Positions 7,950 through 16,244 of a stretch of DNA of 20,336 nucleotides are shown piece by piece (within the stretch, counting starts at the first letter, position 1; each line of letters begins with the position of its first letter). The stretch is from positions 1-20,336 of the forward strand of contig NBMB01000067.1 of NCBI GenBank assembly GCA_002084765.1. Direction: 5' to 3'. The DNA is from Candidatus Cloacimonetes bacterium 4572_55. Its GTDB lineage: Bacteria; 4572-55. Under the pieces are notes generated by a model. It did not search any database, had not been told where the DNA came from, and worked only from the letters and a program-made list of their open reading frames with translations. The translations under genes were made by a program, and so were the position numbers.

Positions 7950-7958
7950 TGGTATAAT
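7950..7958 (+). promoter_or_regulatory. Extended -10 promoter of the phosphatase gene
   Basis: The sequence TGGTATAAT combines a perfect -10 hexamer (TATAAT, 7953-7958) with the TGn extension, which can compensate for a poor -35. No good -35 is found 16-18 bases upstream. Transcription would start near 7965, giving a leader of about 30 bases before the TTG start at 7997. Confidence 0.6.
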
Positions 7959-7996
7959 TTAACGTATTAAGATTCATTGGAATAAGGGAGAAAATT

Positions 7997-9751
7997 TTGG
8001 GAAAAGCGATTGAAAACGCATATTATCGCCAATTGGAACGGCGGTTATTTGACATGTCCGCTCTATTCGACGTCAGCCAGGCTCTAAATTCTTCCTTAGA
8101 TTTGCATGCAATCTTGGATGCCATTCTGCTGACGATACTCGGGAAGCACGCCTGCAATCGGGGTATAATTCTTCTTCGGGAATCAGACGACCTGTTTACT
8201 GTCAACTCTCTGCGCGGCGCGCTGCACGGGATCAAGATTGGTTTTGAGATACAGATCGATCTTCCGGCGGAGGAGATGTTTTTTTTCAGCGATGAAATCG
8301 ATTTCTTTCGCAAAAATCAATTGCATCTTAGCATCCTGATCCGAAAAAACGACCGAACTATCGGCTTGATCTGTCTGGGGAAAAAGGTTAATGGCCGATC
8401 TTTTGATCCAAGCGAGCTGGAGTTCTTGATATCTCTCTCCAATATCGCGTCCACCTCAATTGAAAACGCCCAGGTTTATCGGCAGATGAAAGTGCTGAAT
8501 CGCCGGTTGGATTGGAAGCTCCAGGAGTTGAACTCGCTTTTTGAAGTAGGCGAGGAGCTGAATTTCGGATTCGATCCCGACCGAATTTTGCAAGTTCTCG
8601 CCTTGACATTAATGGGACAAATGGCTATCAGCAAATGCTTTGTGTGCAGCCCTTGCACCAAAGACGATACAAAAATCGACGTCACGATCAAGCGGGGGTT
8701 GGGCTCCAAAAAAATTAATTCTGAACAATTGACAAAACAGGGATTCAGATCGCTTTTTTCCAACCTCAACGATCCGATTTTTGTTCAAAGAATCACAAAA
8801 GAAGAAATCAGAGAAACCTGTTTAAACGCCGGAATTTTTCACCTGATTCCTATGCAGATCAAAAATGTGACCAAAGGAATTTTGGGGGTTGGCGCAAAGT
8901 TTGGCGACAAAACAATAACCCCTTTCCCGGAAGACAATCTGGAATACCTAAAGATGTTAGCCGCGCAGACCATGATCGCTCTGGAAAATGCCCAGCTTTT
9001 TCAGTTAGCAGTCGAAAAAGAGCGGATAGAAAAAGAGCTTGAGGTCGCCAAAAATATCCAGAGAAGTCTGCTGCCCAGCAATAATCCGAAATATCCCGGC
9101 TTCCAAATCTCCGGATTTAATATCTCCTGTTTCCAAGTGGGAGGAGATTATTACGACTTTATCCATCTGACAGATCGCTGTTTAGGGTTGGCTATCGGAG
9201 ACGTCACAGGAAAAGGTGTGCCAGCCGCGTTGCTCATGGCAAACATGCACGCCTACCTGCGCTCTCATGTCGAGTATCAGACACCGGTCAACGAGATGAT
9301 CTCAAAAATTAACAGCTCCTTACATATATCCACGGGAACAACCGGTAAATTCATCACCTTTGTTTATGCGGATCTGGACGTGGAAAAAAGGGAATTGACT
9401 TATTGCAACGCGGGTCACAATTATCCGATCCTCTTCCGAAATTCTGGAGAAAAGGAGTATCTGGATGCAGGAGGTCTGCCCCTGGGTATGTTTCCAGGCG
9501 CGCCTTACCAAGCAAAGACAATCCAGCTTCACCCGGGCGATCTGCTGACAATGTATACCGACGGGGTCAGCGAAGCATGGAACAGGGATGAAAATGAATA
9601 TGGAGAGGAGCGACTTGAGGCACTGATTAAAGCGCATCGGAAAGAGACAGCCGACGACCTGATGAAGCGGATCTTACAGGACGTGGCGAATTTTTCGGAC
9701 GGCATGCGCCAGACCGACGATATTACTATTGTTTTGTGCAAAGCCTTGTGA
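7997..9751 (+). CDS. GAF-GAF-SpoIIE-type PP2C serine phosphatase
   Basis: The 584-residue protein has two GAF-like sensory domains (about 20-160 and 178-335), a short coiled-coil linker (about 335-358, EKERIEKELEVAKNIQRSLLP) and a C-terminal SpoIIE/RsbU-type PP2C domain (about 370-584). The metal-binding acidic motifs are all present: GGDYYDF (Asp384), GDVTGKG (Asp402), TDGVSE (Asp522) and TDDITIV (Asp574/575), so catalysis should be intact. By family it dephosphorylates an anti-sigma-factor antagonist or a similar phosphoserine protein. No such partner is encoded in this window. It has no signal peptide or membrane helix, so it is cytosolic. The start is TTG, supported by AAGGGAG six bases upstream. 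GAF2 contains an unusual C214-x2-C217-x2-C220 cluster. It diverges from the pilin operon and converges on secA. Confidence 0.92.
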   Translation: MGKAIENAYYRQLERRLFDMSALFDVSQALNSSLDLHAILDAILLTILGKHACNRGIILLRESDDLFTVNSLRGALHGIKIGFEIQIDLPAEEMFFFSDEIDFFRKNQLHLSILIRKNDRTIGLICLGKKVNGRSFDPSELEFLISLSNIASTSIENAQVYRQMKVLNRRLDWKLQELNSLFEVGEELNFGFDPDRILQVLALTLMGQMAISKCFVCSPCTKDDTKIDVTIKRGLGSKKINSEQLTKQGFRSLFSNLNDPIFVQRITKEEIRETCLNAGIFHLIPMQIKNVTKGILGVGAKFGDKTITPFPEDNLEYLKMLAAQTMIALENAQLFQLAVEKERIEKELEVAKNIQRSLLPSNNPKYPGFQISGFNISCFQVGGDYYDFIHLTDRCLGLAIGDVTGKGVPAALLMANMHAYLRSHVEYQTPVNEMISKINSSLHISTGTTGKFITFVYADLDVEKRELTYCNAGHNYPILFRNSGEKEYLDAGGLPLGMFPGAPYQAKTIQLHPGDLLTMYTDGVSEAWNRDENEYGEERLEALIKAHRKETADDLMKRILQDVANFSDGMRQTDDITIVLCKAL

Positions 9752-9785
9752 TTTTAAATAGTTACGAAAGTTCCTGCCAATTCGA

Positions 9786-12700
9786 TCAAGCCGCTTTCTT
9801 ACGCTGTCGATCTCGATTCCAACAGCAGCTTTTATATTTTTTTCCACTTCCGCAGTGGCATTTATCATTCCTGCCAATACGAGGTCGACTTCTCGTAATC
9901 GGTTTTTTCTTTTGGGGTTCTGCAGAGTCGCCGGCATTGGTCGTTGTTTTATTGACCATGTTATCCTCGCCGCCGGACACGCCATATCCGCCAAAAGATT
10001 TGTGCTCGGTGTGGGTGTCTGCTCGGTGTTTTTGGCGATGTTCACGCTCTTTTAATATCTCTTCTTGGGTGAGAGGGATAAGAGAGAGCGTTATTTTTTT
10101 CATATCGGATAAAAGGTCCATAAAGAGCTTATAACTCTCAGTCTTATATTCGATCAAAGGGTCTTTCTGTCCATACGCGCGCAGGCCGATCCCTTCTTTC
10201 AATTGATCCATTTCATAGAGATGATCCTTCCATTTTTCGTCGATTACCTGTAACAGTCGGTAACGCTCAATCTTGCGCATCAACTCCTCACCGATATGCT
10301 TCTCCCGCTGTTCATACAGCTTTTTCAGATATTCGATCAGTCTATCGGTCAAACTTTCCGGATTGAACGTATGCCGATCTTCCTTTGGAATGATATGTTC
10401 CAACTGAGTCAGAAAGGTACGAGCAATAACTTCGCTTAGGCCCTGCCAATCCCACTCTTCTGGGTAGAGCTTGGGGTCGATATGGTTGTCCACCGCGTCC
10501 TCGATCGTATCCTCCATGATATCGAAGATATAATCGCGCATGTTTTTGCCGTGAAGTATATGAGAACGGATGTCATAGACCACTTCCCGTTGCGAATTCA
10601 TCACATCGTCGTATTCCAGCAGCCGCTTACGGATTCCGAAGTTCCGTTCTTCAACTTTTTTCTGAGCGGACTCGATTGATTTGGAGATCATGGAATGGGT
10701 GATCACATCGCCGTCCTCCAGACCCAATTTATCCATAACGCCCGCGATGCGCTCCGATCCGAATAACCGCATCAGGTTATCCTCCAGACACATGAAAAAT
10801 TTGGACGAGCCCGGGTCTCCCTGCCGTCCAGACCGACCCCGCAACTGCCGATCAATCCGTCGGGATTCATGCCGTTCTGTGCCGATGATGTGCAACCCCC
10901 CATTTTTCGAGACTCCTTTCCCCAACTTAATATCGGTGCCTCGACCAGCCATATTTGTGGCGATCGTCACCGCGCCGGGCTGCCCTGCGGCAGACACAAT
11001 CTCCGCCTCTCTCTGGTGGTATTTGGCGTTCAATATGTTATACGGAATATCCTTCCTTTTGCGTTGAAGCGCACGCCCCAGGATCTCGGAAATATCCACC
11101 GAGACCGTGCCGACCAACACGGGACGACCCTGCTCATGCATTTGGATAACTTCTTCGACAATCGCGTTATATTTTTCCCGCTTGGTCCGATAAATCACGT
11201 CGTTATGATCCGTTCGGCAGATCGGTTTATTGGTGGGAATCTCCGTGACTATGAGTTTGTAAATTTCGTAGAATTCGCTCTCTTCGGTGATAGCGGTACC
11301 GGTCATTCCAGCGAGTTTCTCATACATTCGGAAAAAATTTTGGATAGTGATCGTCGCCAGCGTCTGAGTCTCCCCTTCGACGTGGACTCTCTCCTTTGCC
11401 TCCAGAGCCTGATGTAAACCGTCGCTATAACGACGACCGGGCATCAATCGACCGGTGAAGCTATCGACGATCAATACCCGATTCTCCTGAACCACATAAT
11501 CCACATCTTTCTCAAAAAGGGCAAAGGCTTTTAGCAACTGATGGATCGTATGAAGTTTCTCACTTTGGGTGGCGTAACGACGATTCAACTTCTCTTGCGC
11601 CTGTTGTTTTTCTTTTGAGGAGAGCGTTTCATCGTCTTCAATTTTTTTGGACTCCAGGCTCAAATCGGGCAGAACAAAATATTCTCGACTTTCATTTTTT
11701 GCCAGCGCGTCGATTCCTCTGTCAGTCAAATCCACGCTATTTTGTTTCTCATCAATAGCAAAACAGAGTTCATCGTCGATCTCCGGCATTTTTTTGTCTC
11801 GGATAAAGTCATTCTCCACCCGCTGCACCAACTTTTTTATTCCTCTTTGTTTAAAAATTTTCATAAGACGTTTATTTTTAGGAGCACCTCGACTCACACG
11901 CAACAAATGAATACCGGCTTCATATTCTTTTTCAGAATCGTCTTCACGGAGCAGCATTTCCCCTTGAGACGTCATGTTGTTGGTCAAGCGGAGCTGATCG
12001 TCCCACAATTTTTTGATCTTTGGCATAAGCTCCTGATACTTGCTGTCCGAATCCGAATGATCCACTGCGCCGGAGATGATCAGCGGGGTCCGCGCCTCGT
12101 CGATCAGGACCGAATCCACCTCGTCGATAATTGCGTAGTGAAATCCCCTCTGGACCATCTGATCCTCTTCACGAGCCATGTTGTCATACAGATAATCAAA
12201 TCCGAACTGAGCGTTTGTCCCATGCAGGATATCGCATTGGTACGCTTCTTTTCGGGTGCAGGGGATCAGTTGCACCCCGTCCGTGGGATGAGATTCGACG
12301 AAATAGCTATTGTCCTTCTGGCTTCTGTCCTGGATCACCCCGATCGTGGCGCCGAGATAGAGATACAAAATACCCATCCACGAAGCGTCTCGCCGCGCGA
12401 GGTAGTCGTTCACAGTGATGATATGCACCCCTTTTCCGGACAAGATGTTGAGATAGACTGGCATGGTAGCCGCCAATGTTTTCCCTTCGCCAGTCGCCAT
12501 CTCGGTAATACTCCCTTGATGCAGCGCGATCCCGCCGACCAACTGCACGTCAAACGGTACCATATCCCATGTCATATCCATGCCGATCACTTTATATTGA
12601 ACGCCCAATAGTCGCCGGCACGCCTCCTTGACCGTAGCAAAAGCCTCATACAGAATATCATCCTCGGTCTCTCCATCCGATAACCGTTGACGAAACTCTG

Positions 12701-12842
12701 CGGTTTTGCCTTTCAACTCCTCTTCAGAGAGCGACTTATAGCTCTCAAATATTTGATTGATTTGCTTTACATCCTGCGACATCCGCTTCACATCGCGTTG
12801 CGATTTTGTCCCAAATATTTTGGTAAGCATTTTGCTCAGCAT
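9786..12842 (-). CDS. secA: Preprotein translocase ATPase SecA
   Basis: This 1018-residue SecA drives export of unfolded preproteins through SecYEG at the inner membrane. Visible motifs are Walker A GEGKT (118-122), IIDEVDSVLIDEARTP (238-253) with the DEVD Walker B, SFTGRLMPGRRYSDGLHQA (461-479), TNMAGRGTDIKLG (629-641) and LRGRSGRQGDPG (667-678). The C-terminal SEC-C zinc module is at 994-1007, with Cys-x-Cys-x8-Cys-Cys. It is longer than the roughly 900 residues of E. coli SecA because of an insertion at about 261-375 in the nucleotide-binding core, containing GAPKNKRLMKIF. Bacteroidetes/Chlorobi SecA proteins carry a matching insertion. GAGGT lies seven bases before the ATG. It is the last gene of the lipoprotein-ychF-secA unit. 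The phosphatase gene ends 34 bases away in convergent orientation, and I see no terminator between them. Confidence 0.98.
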   Translation of the reverse strand: MLSKMLTKIFGTKSQRDVKRMSQDVKQINQIFESYKSLSEEELKGKTAEFRQRLSDGETEDDILYEAFATVKEACRRLLGVQYKVIGMDMTWDMVPFDVQLVGGIALHQGSITEMATGEGKTLAATMPVYLNILSGKGVHIITVNDYLARRDASWMGILYLYLGATIGVIQDRSQKDNSYFVESHPTDGVQLIPCTRKEAYQCDILHGTNAQFGFDYLYDNMAREEDQMVQRGFHYAIIDEVDSVLIDEARTPLIISGAVDHSDSDSKYQELMPKIKKLWDDQLRLTNNMTSQGEMLLREDDSEKEYEAGIHLLRVSRGAPKNKRLMKIFKQRGIKKLVQRVENDFIRDKKMPEIDDELCFAIDEKQNSVDLTDRGIDALAKNESREYFVLPDLSLESKKIEDDETLSSKEKQQAQEKLNRRYATQSEKLHTIHQLLKAFALFEKDVDYVVQENRVLIVDSFTGRLMPGRRYSDGLHQALEAKERVHVEGETQTLATITIQNFFRMYEKLAGMTGTAITEESEFYEIYKLIVTEIPTNKPICRTDHNDVIYRTKREKYNAIVEEVIQMHEQGRPVLVGTVSVDISEILGRALQRKRKDIPYNILNAKYHQREAEIVSAAGQPGAVTIATNMAGRGTDIKLGKGVSKNGGLHIIGTERHESRRIDRQLRGRSGRQGDPGSSKFFMCLEDNLMRLFGSERIAGVMDKLGLEDGDVITHSMISKSIESAQKKVEERNFGIRKRLLEYDDVMNSQREVVYDIRSHILHGKNMRDYIFDIMEDTIEDAVDNHIDPKLYPEEWDWQGLSEVIARTFLTQLEHIIPKEDRHTFNPESLTDRLIEYLKKLYEQREKHIGEELMRKIERYRLLQVIDEKWKDHLYEMDQLKEGIGLRAYGQKDPLIEYKTESYKLFMDLLSDMKKITLSLIPLTQEEILKEREHRQKHRADTHTEHKSFGGYGVSGGEDNMVNKTTTNAGDSAEPQKKKPITRSRPRIGRNDKCHCGSGKKYKSCCWNRDRQRKKAA

Positions 12843-12875
12843 AGATTTTACCTCTATATTGCCAATCTCGTTATG

Positions 12876-14006
12876 TCAGACATTAAAACGGATATTCATA
12901 ATATCGCCGTCTCGAACAATATAGTCCTTCCCCTCTAATCGGACAACGCCCCGTTTTTTCGCCTCTACTATAGAGCCATATTTGATATGATCCTGGTATC
13001 GGATCACTTCCGCTCGGATAAAGCCCCGTTCTAAGTCGGAATGGATCTCTCCCGCAGCCTTTTGAGCCGGTGTATTTTCAGAAATTGTCCAGGCTCTCAC
13101 CTCGTCTGCGCCCACAGTAAAAAAGCTGCATACGCCAAGCAGTCGATAAGAGAGCCGGATCATTTTGTTCAGACCTGGCTCGTCAATACCCAGATCATCC
13201 ATAAACAAAGCCGCGTCCTCTTCCTCCATCTGCGCCAACTCCATCTCCAATTTTCCGCAGATAGCACTTGCCATTCTACTCGGAATCTTCCCTGGTATTT
13301 GCCCGGATGTTTGGAATTTTTCATGAGCCATCTCGATCAATTTCCGCTCATCCTCTCGATTTTCCTCGCCGACATTGAACAGGATCAACTGAGGTTTTTG
13401 GCTGAGAAAACGATATCCCCGAGTCACTTTTTCCTGATCATCACTCATCTCGACAGCTCGTAGCGGCGTTTCTGACTCCAAAAGTTCTTGGAACCATCTC
13501 AGGGTCTGCTCTTCGATCCGGACTCGATCTCGGTCTGTGCCGCTCAGCTTTCGAATATCTCGATCGATTCGTTTCAGCCGCTTTTCGATAATGCCTAAGT
13601 CTGCGATCATAAATTCGATCTCAGCGGTGTCAATATCTCTGATCGGATCAACCGAGTCGTCTGGATGCGACACATTTTCATCCTCAAACGCGCGCACCAC
13701 ATGAAGAAGTGCCTCTGCATTGCGCAAATGGGTGAAAATCTGCGTTTGTGCCTGTTGGTCGTTGCCAGAACTCATACCTTTTGTCAGACCTGGTACGTCG
13801 GTATATGTCACCTCGGCAGGCACGGTCTTCTTGGGCAGATAGATTTTCGAGAGCTTTTCAAGTCGTTCATCCGGCACTTTCACCGTGCCGATATTTGGCA
13901 AAATCAAGCCGCCCACATAGCTTGCTACTTCGGCATTTCCGCGGGTTGAGGCGTTAAATACCGTGGTTTTACCAGAGTTGCTTAATCCGAATATTCCAAT
14001 ATGCAA
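12876..14006 (-). CDS. YchF/OLA1-family nucleotide-binding protein (SGKTT-type P-loop)
   Basis: The product is a YchF-family (DUF933) P-loop NTPase, cytosolic, usually ribosome-associated and often ATP-preferring. It shows the P-loop GLSNSGKTT near the N-terminus, the switch region YTDVPGLTKGMSSGND, the RNAEALLHVVRAF segment, the helical domain DLGIIEKRLKRIDRDIRKL, and a C-terminal TGS-like domain ending GKDYIVRDGDIMNIRFNV. Canonical YchF has NVGKST; the SGKTT form is a recognisable subgroup. The frame is open up to a TTG at 14048, but I chose the TTG at 14006: AAGGA sits seven bases before it, it gives 376 residues, and it places the P-loop at residues 7-15 as in YchF. The ORF from 14048 would add 14 unconserved residues. 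It lies between the lipoprotein gene and secA, 33 bases before secA. Confidence 0.9.
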   Translation of the reverse strand: MHIGIFGLSNSGKTTVFNASTRGNAEVASYVGGLILPNIGTVKVPDERLEKLSKIYLPKKTVPAEVTYTDVPGLTKGMSSGNDQQAQTQIFTHLRNAEALLHVVRAFEDENVSHPDDSVDPIRDIDTAEIEFMIADLGIIEKRLKRIDRDIRKLSGTDRDRVRIEEQTLRWFQELLESETPLRAVEMSDDQEKVTRGYRFLSQKPQLILFNVGEENREDERKLIEMAHEKFQTSGQIPGKIPSRMASAICGKLEMELAQMEEEDAALFMDDLGIDEPGLNKMIRLSYRLLGVCSFFTVGADEVRAWTISENTPAQKAAGEIHSDLERGFIRAEVIRYQDHIKYGSIVEAKKRGVVRLEGKDYIVRDGDIMNIRFNV

Positions 14007-14104
14007 TGTGTTGTCCTTTTTCAAATTGGGAGTGATTTGGTCGTGCAAAACTTACGTAACGCAGAACTCTGTCCTGCTTTACGGACTTTTTAATATTTAA
14101 CTAT

Positions 14105-15151
14105 TCAGAAAAAACCCGCTCCGTCTCGAATCGATACTCGACAATCATCGCCCTGGGGTTCCAGAGGAAAAGTTGTTTTTTTCAGCGATCCCTCTATAGG
14201 TGCTGGGAACCCGATCCGGTTTTCCAGCAAATTGATACGATCCATTTTGACAGTCGGCTTATCGCTGTTTTCCGCGTAAATAACGACATTGGCTTTGACC
14301 TCGGTCAGAAATCCCCGTTTGGAGATATTTAAAACCATCCCCGCATAATAGCGGCTGTCTGAGTCGCCGAAAAGTGGGTTCGGAAATGCGGCGACCGGCT
14401 TTTTTTCCGGGTAAAATTCAATATGTGGTTTGAGTTGCGCCAGAGCGTATTCCGCTAGATTCCGGTATTCCACGTTATTGTCCATAACCTCTAACAGGGA
14501 AAAATAGAGATATGAAGAATAATAATTTTTCCGATGCAGGTGTTCATTTGCCTTTGCTACCAAGACTTTTTCATAATGTTCTTTTTTCAGGGGATTCGCC
14601 GCGACTTTGGTCGCGTTCGACAGACATTCTTTCGCCGACGTAAGCCGGTCGATTTTGATACGCTCTTGGGTCTGCATAAAGTACGCGTCTGCGATCAGGT
14701 CTTTCAGCTTTGGATTTGCTGTGCCAAATTCGAACGCCTGCTGCACATAGTCGATAGCCGGCTGATAATAGCCGGTCTGCAACAGCAACTCCCCTTGCTT
14801 TAGATAGACATTGGCGATTTTGTCTTTGAGCAGGTCGTTATCAGGAAGCAGGTTAAGTGCTTTGCGATAAGTAAGAAGCGCGTCGCCTATCTTACCGTCG
14901 TTCTCATGGGTAGACCCGATCTTGTAATAACAATTGACCATCCTTTCTTTGGCTTTGTCCACAAAAGAATTCTCTGGATTCTCATCGACAAATTTTTGAA
15001 AAAGCTCGATTGATTGGTGATATTCCTCATTTTGGTATGCATCCTCCGCTACCGTATAATCCTTTGGAGGACCTCCACATCCCATAATTAAACAGAGAAA
15101 AAATACAGAGATTAAACCGAGAAAAAATTTTCTTTTTATCATATTTCTCAT
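14105..15151 (-). CDS. TPR-repeat lipoprotein, function unknown
   Basis: The 348-residue product begins with a basic N-terminus and a hydrophobic stretch ending in the lipobox LIMGC, so Cys25 should be lipidated and the protein anchored in the envelope facing the periplasm. Residues about 33-230 are tetratricopeptide-like helical repeats: EDAYQNEEYHQSIELFQKFV, GDALLTYRKALNLLPDND and GYYQPAIDYVQQAFEFG. The first part resembles BamD/YbgF-type TPR lipoproteins, but the protein is too long and its last 110 residues are beta-rich, so I do not assign it to BamD. AAAGGA lies seven bases before the first ATG; an ATG three codons later is also possible. It is the first gene of the unit with ychF and secA and is driven by the promoter at 15222-15250. 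A role in envelope assembly or cargo docking is inference only. Confidence 0.8.
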   Translation of the reverse strand: MRNMIKRKFFLGLISVFFLCLIMGCGGPPKDYTVAEDAYQNEEYHQSIELFQKFVDENPENSFVDKAKERMVNCYYKIGSTHENDGKIGDALLTYRKALNLLPDNDLLKDKIANVYLKQGELLLQTGYYQPAIDYVQQAFEFGTANPKLKDLIADAYFMQTQERIKIDRLTSAKECLSNATKVAANPLKKEHYEKVLVAKANEHLHRKNYYSSYLYFSLLEVMDNNVEYRNLAEYALAQLKPHIEFYPEKKPVAAFPNPLFGDSDSRYYAGMVLNISKRGFLTEVKANVVIYAENSDKPTVKMDRINLLENRIGFPAPIEGSLKKTTFPLEPQGDDCRVSIRDGAGFF

Positions 15152-15470
15152 CCTCTTATCCTTTCATCATCTGGCCATCATTCCATCGGGCAGAAGCCCA
15201 GCGATAACTATAACAGACAAAAATATAGTAGTTTTATAAAAAAATGTCAAGCATTACCACGCATTATTTGGCTACCACCTGGATCGTCATTCGTTCGCCA
15301 ATTTCATAAATTTAGATGAATTTCCAGCTTTCTTTTCCCACTATGTCGCTATGATGAATTATTCAGCATAAAAACATTGCCAAAAAATACGCAATATGCT
15401 AAGTTATAGCGACCACTGAACAGGATGGAACGTTTTATCTTAATCTTATCTGAAAAGGAAAGCTCTGAAA
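15152..15470. other. Divergent intergenic region between lipoprotein and acyltransferase genes
   Basis: About 319 bases without a credible gene. It contains the strong minus-strand promoter at 15222-15250 and an imperfect palindrome, ATGATGAATTATTCAGCAT, at 15351-15369. Only a weak plus-strand promoter candidate is visible (TTGCCA at 15377-15382, with no good -10). Confidence 0.5.
15222..15250 (-). promoter_or_regulatory. Near-consensus sigma70-type promoter of the lipoprotein-ychF-secA operon
   Basis: On the minus strand there is a perfect -35 TTGACA (15245-15250), exactly 17 bases of AT-rich spacer, and a -10 TATATT (15222-15227) that differs from consensus at one base. Transcription would begin near 15215, about 64 bases before the lipoprotein ATG. 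The close match suggests strong constitutive expression, which fits an operon containing secA. Confidence 0.8.
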
Positions 15471-16244
15471 ATGTCTTATTATATGCACCCGACGGCTCAG
15501 ATCGGGGAACATAGCAAAGTCGGATATCACGCGGCGATCTCAGAACGCGTCAAAATCGGCGATCACTGCCAGATCGGGCATAATGTGGTGATCCATCCCG
15601 GGGTGCAGATCGGGGATCATGTGCGGATTGACGACAATACAGTGGTCGGAAAACTGCCTATGAAAGCCGCTCGCAGCGCGACCACGCGTGAGGGCTCTCT
15701 TCCTCCGGCGATTATCGGGGACTATGTATTAATTGGAGCCTCCACTGTTATCTATACGGGATGCCGTATCGACCGGTATGTTTTGGTAGCGGATCTCGCT
15801 TCTGTCCGGGAGGAAACAGTTATCGGCGAATACACGATTGTTGGGCGCGGCGTGACTGTAGAAAATCGCTGCCATATCGGCAAAAGGTGCAAACTGGAGA
15901 CCGAAGTCTATATCACCGCGCTGTCTGTTATTGAGGACGACGTGTTTATCGCTCCGGCAGTCGTCACGACCAACGACAACTATCTCGGAAGGACGCAGGA
16001 GCGGTTTAAACGCTTCAAAGGAGTGACGATCAAGCAGGGCGCGCGTATCGGAGCCAACGCTATCATCCTGCCGGGTAAAGTGATCGCGGAAGACGCAGTT
16101 GTCGCCGCGGGCGCGGTTGTGACAAAGGACGTTCCTGCGCGGACTATTGTCGCGGGTATTCCCGCGAGATATTTTAGGCGGGTCCCGGATGAAGAGCTTC
16201 TTGAAAATCAAGAAAATATATGGCTTAATTGTGAAAAAATATAA
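15471..16244 (+). CDS. Left-handed beta-helix (hexapeptide) acyltransferase
   Basis: The 257-residue product is built from hexapeptide repeats of the [LIV]-G-x4 type, giving a left-handed parallel beta-helix: AQIGEH, VKIGDH, CQIGHN, VQIGDH and VRIDDN in the first coil, and further repeats up to about residue 230. The late segment VVTTNDNYLGRTQERFKRFK followed by IGANAIILPG and GIPARYFRRV is typical of sugar O- or N-acyltransferases that use acetyl-CoA or acyl-CoA. The family normally works as a cytosolic trimer on a nucleotide-sugar or sugar precursor of surface polysaccharide. The substrate cannot be read from the sequence; LpxA/LpxD is unlikely given the absence of other lipid A genes here. 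AAAGGAA lies about ten bases before the ATG. It is the first gene of a three-gene envelope cluster and ends 24 bases before the YfhO gene. Confidence 0.85.
   Translation: MSYYMHPTAQIGEHSKVGYHAAISERVKIGDHCQIGHNVVIHPGVQIGDHVRIDDNTVVGKLPMKAARSATTREGSLPPAIIGDYVLIGASTVIYTGCRIDRYVLVADLASVREETVIGEYTIVGRGVTVENRCHIGKRCKLETEVYITALSVIEDDVFIAPAVVTTNDNYLGRTQERFKRFKGVTIKQGARIGANAIILPGKVIAEDAVVAAGAVVTKDVPARTIVAGIPARYFRRVPDEELLENQENIWLNCEKI

Larger units (their letters stand above)
7615..7996. other. Divergent intergenic region between pilin operon and phosphatase gene
   Basis: This 382-base AT-rich region contains the promoters for two diverging units but no credible gene. On the plus side there is a clear extended -10 at 7950-7958. 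On the minus side I see no strong sigma70 or sigma54 promoter. A weak candidate is rc(7713-7736), with a TTGTAT-like -35 and a TATAGA-like -10. It also carries repeat copy 2 at 7824-7874. Confidence 0.5.

Noticed and set aside
8476-8769. Minus-strand open frames inside the phosphatase gene
   Set aside because: They overlap the well-supported GAF/PP2C coding frame on the other strand and have no independent support.
9752-9785. Terminator between the convergent phosphatase and secA genes
   Set aside because: Only 34 bases, with no stem-loop and no T-run visible on either strand.
11742-12611. 289-codon plus-strand open frame opposite secA
   Set aside because: Antisense shadow of a highly conserved gene. 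Its length is explained by codon bias on the other strand and no protein family is recognisable.
14049-14104. Possible hairpin or terminator between the lipoprotein and YchF genes
   Set aside because: Only 4-bp stems (GTCC/GGAC, CAGA/TCTG) can be drawn, without a U-run in the proper place. The genes look co-transcribed.
14105-15151. Assignment of the TPR lipoprotein as BamD
   Set aside because: The N-terminal repeats are similar in style, but the protein is about 100 residues longer, with a beta-rich C-terminal part that BamD lacks. Its neighbours are not BamD neighbours.
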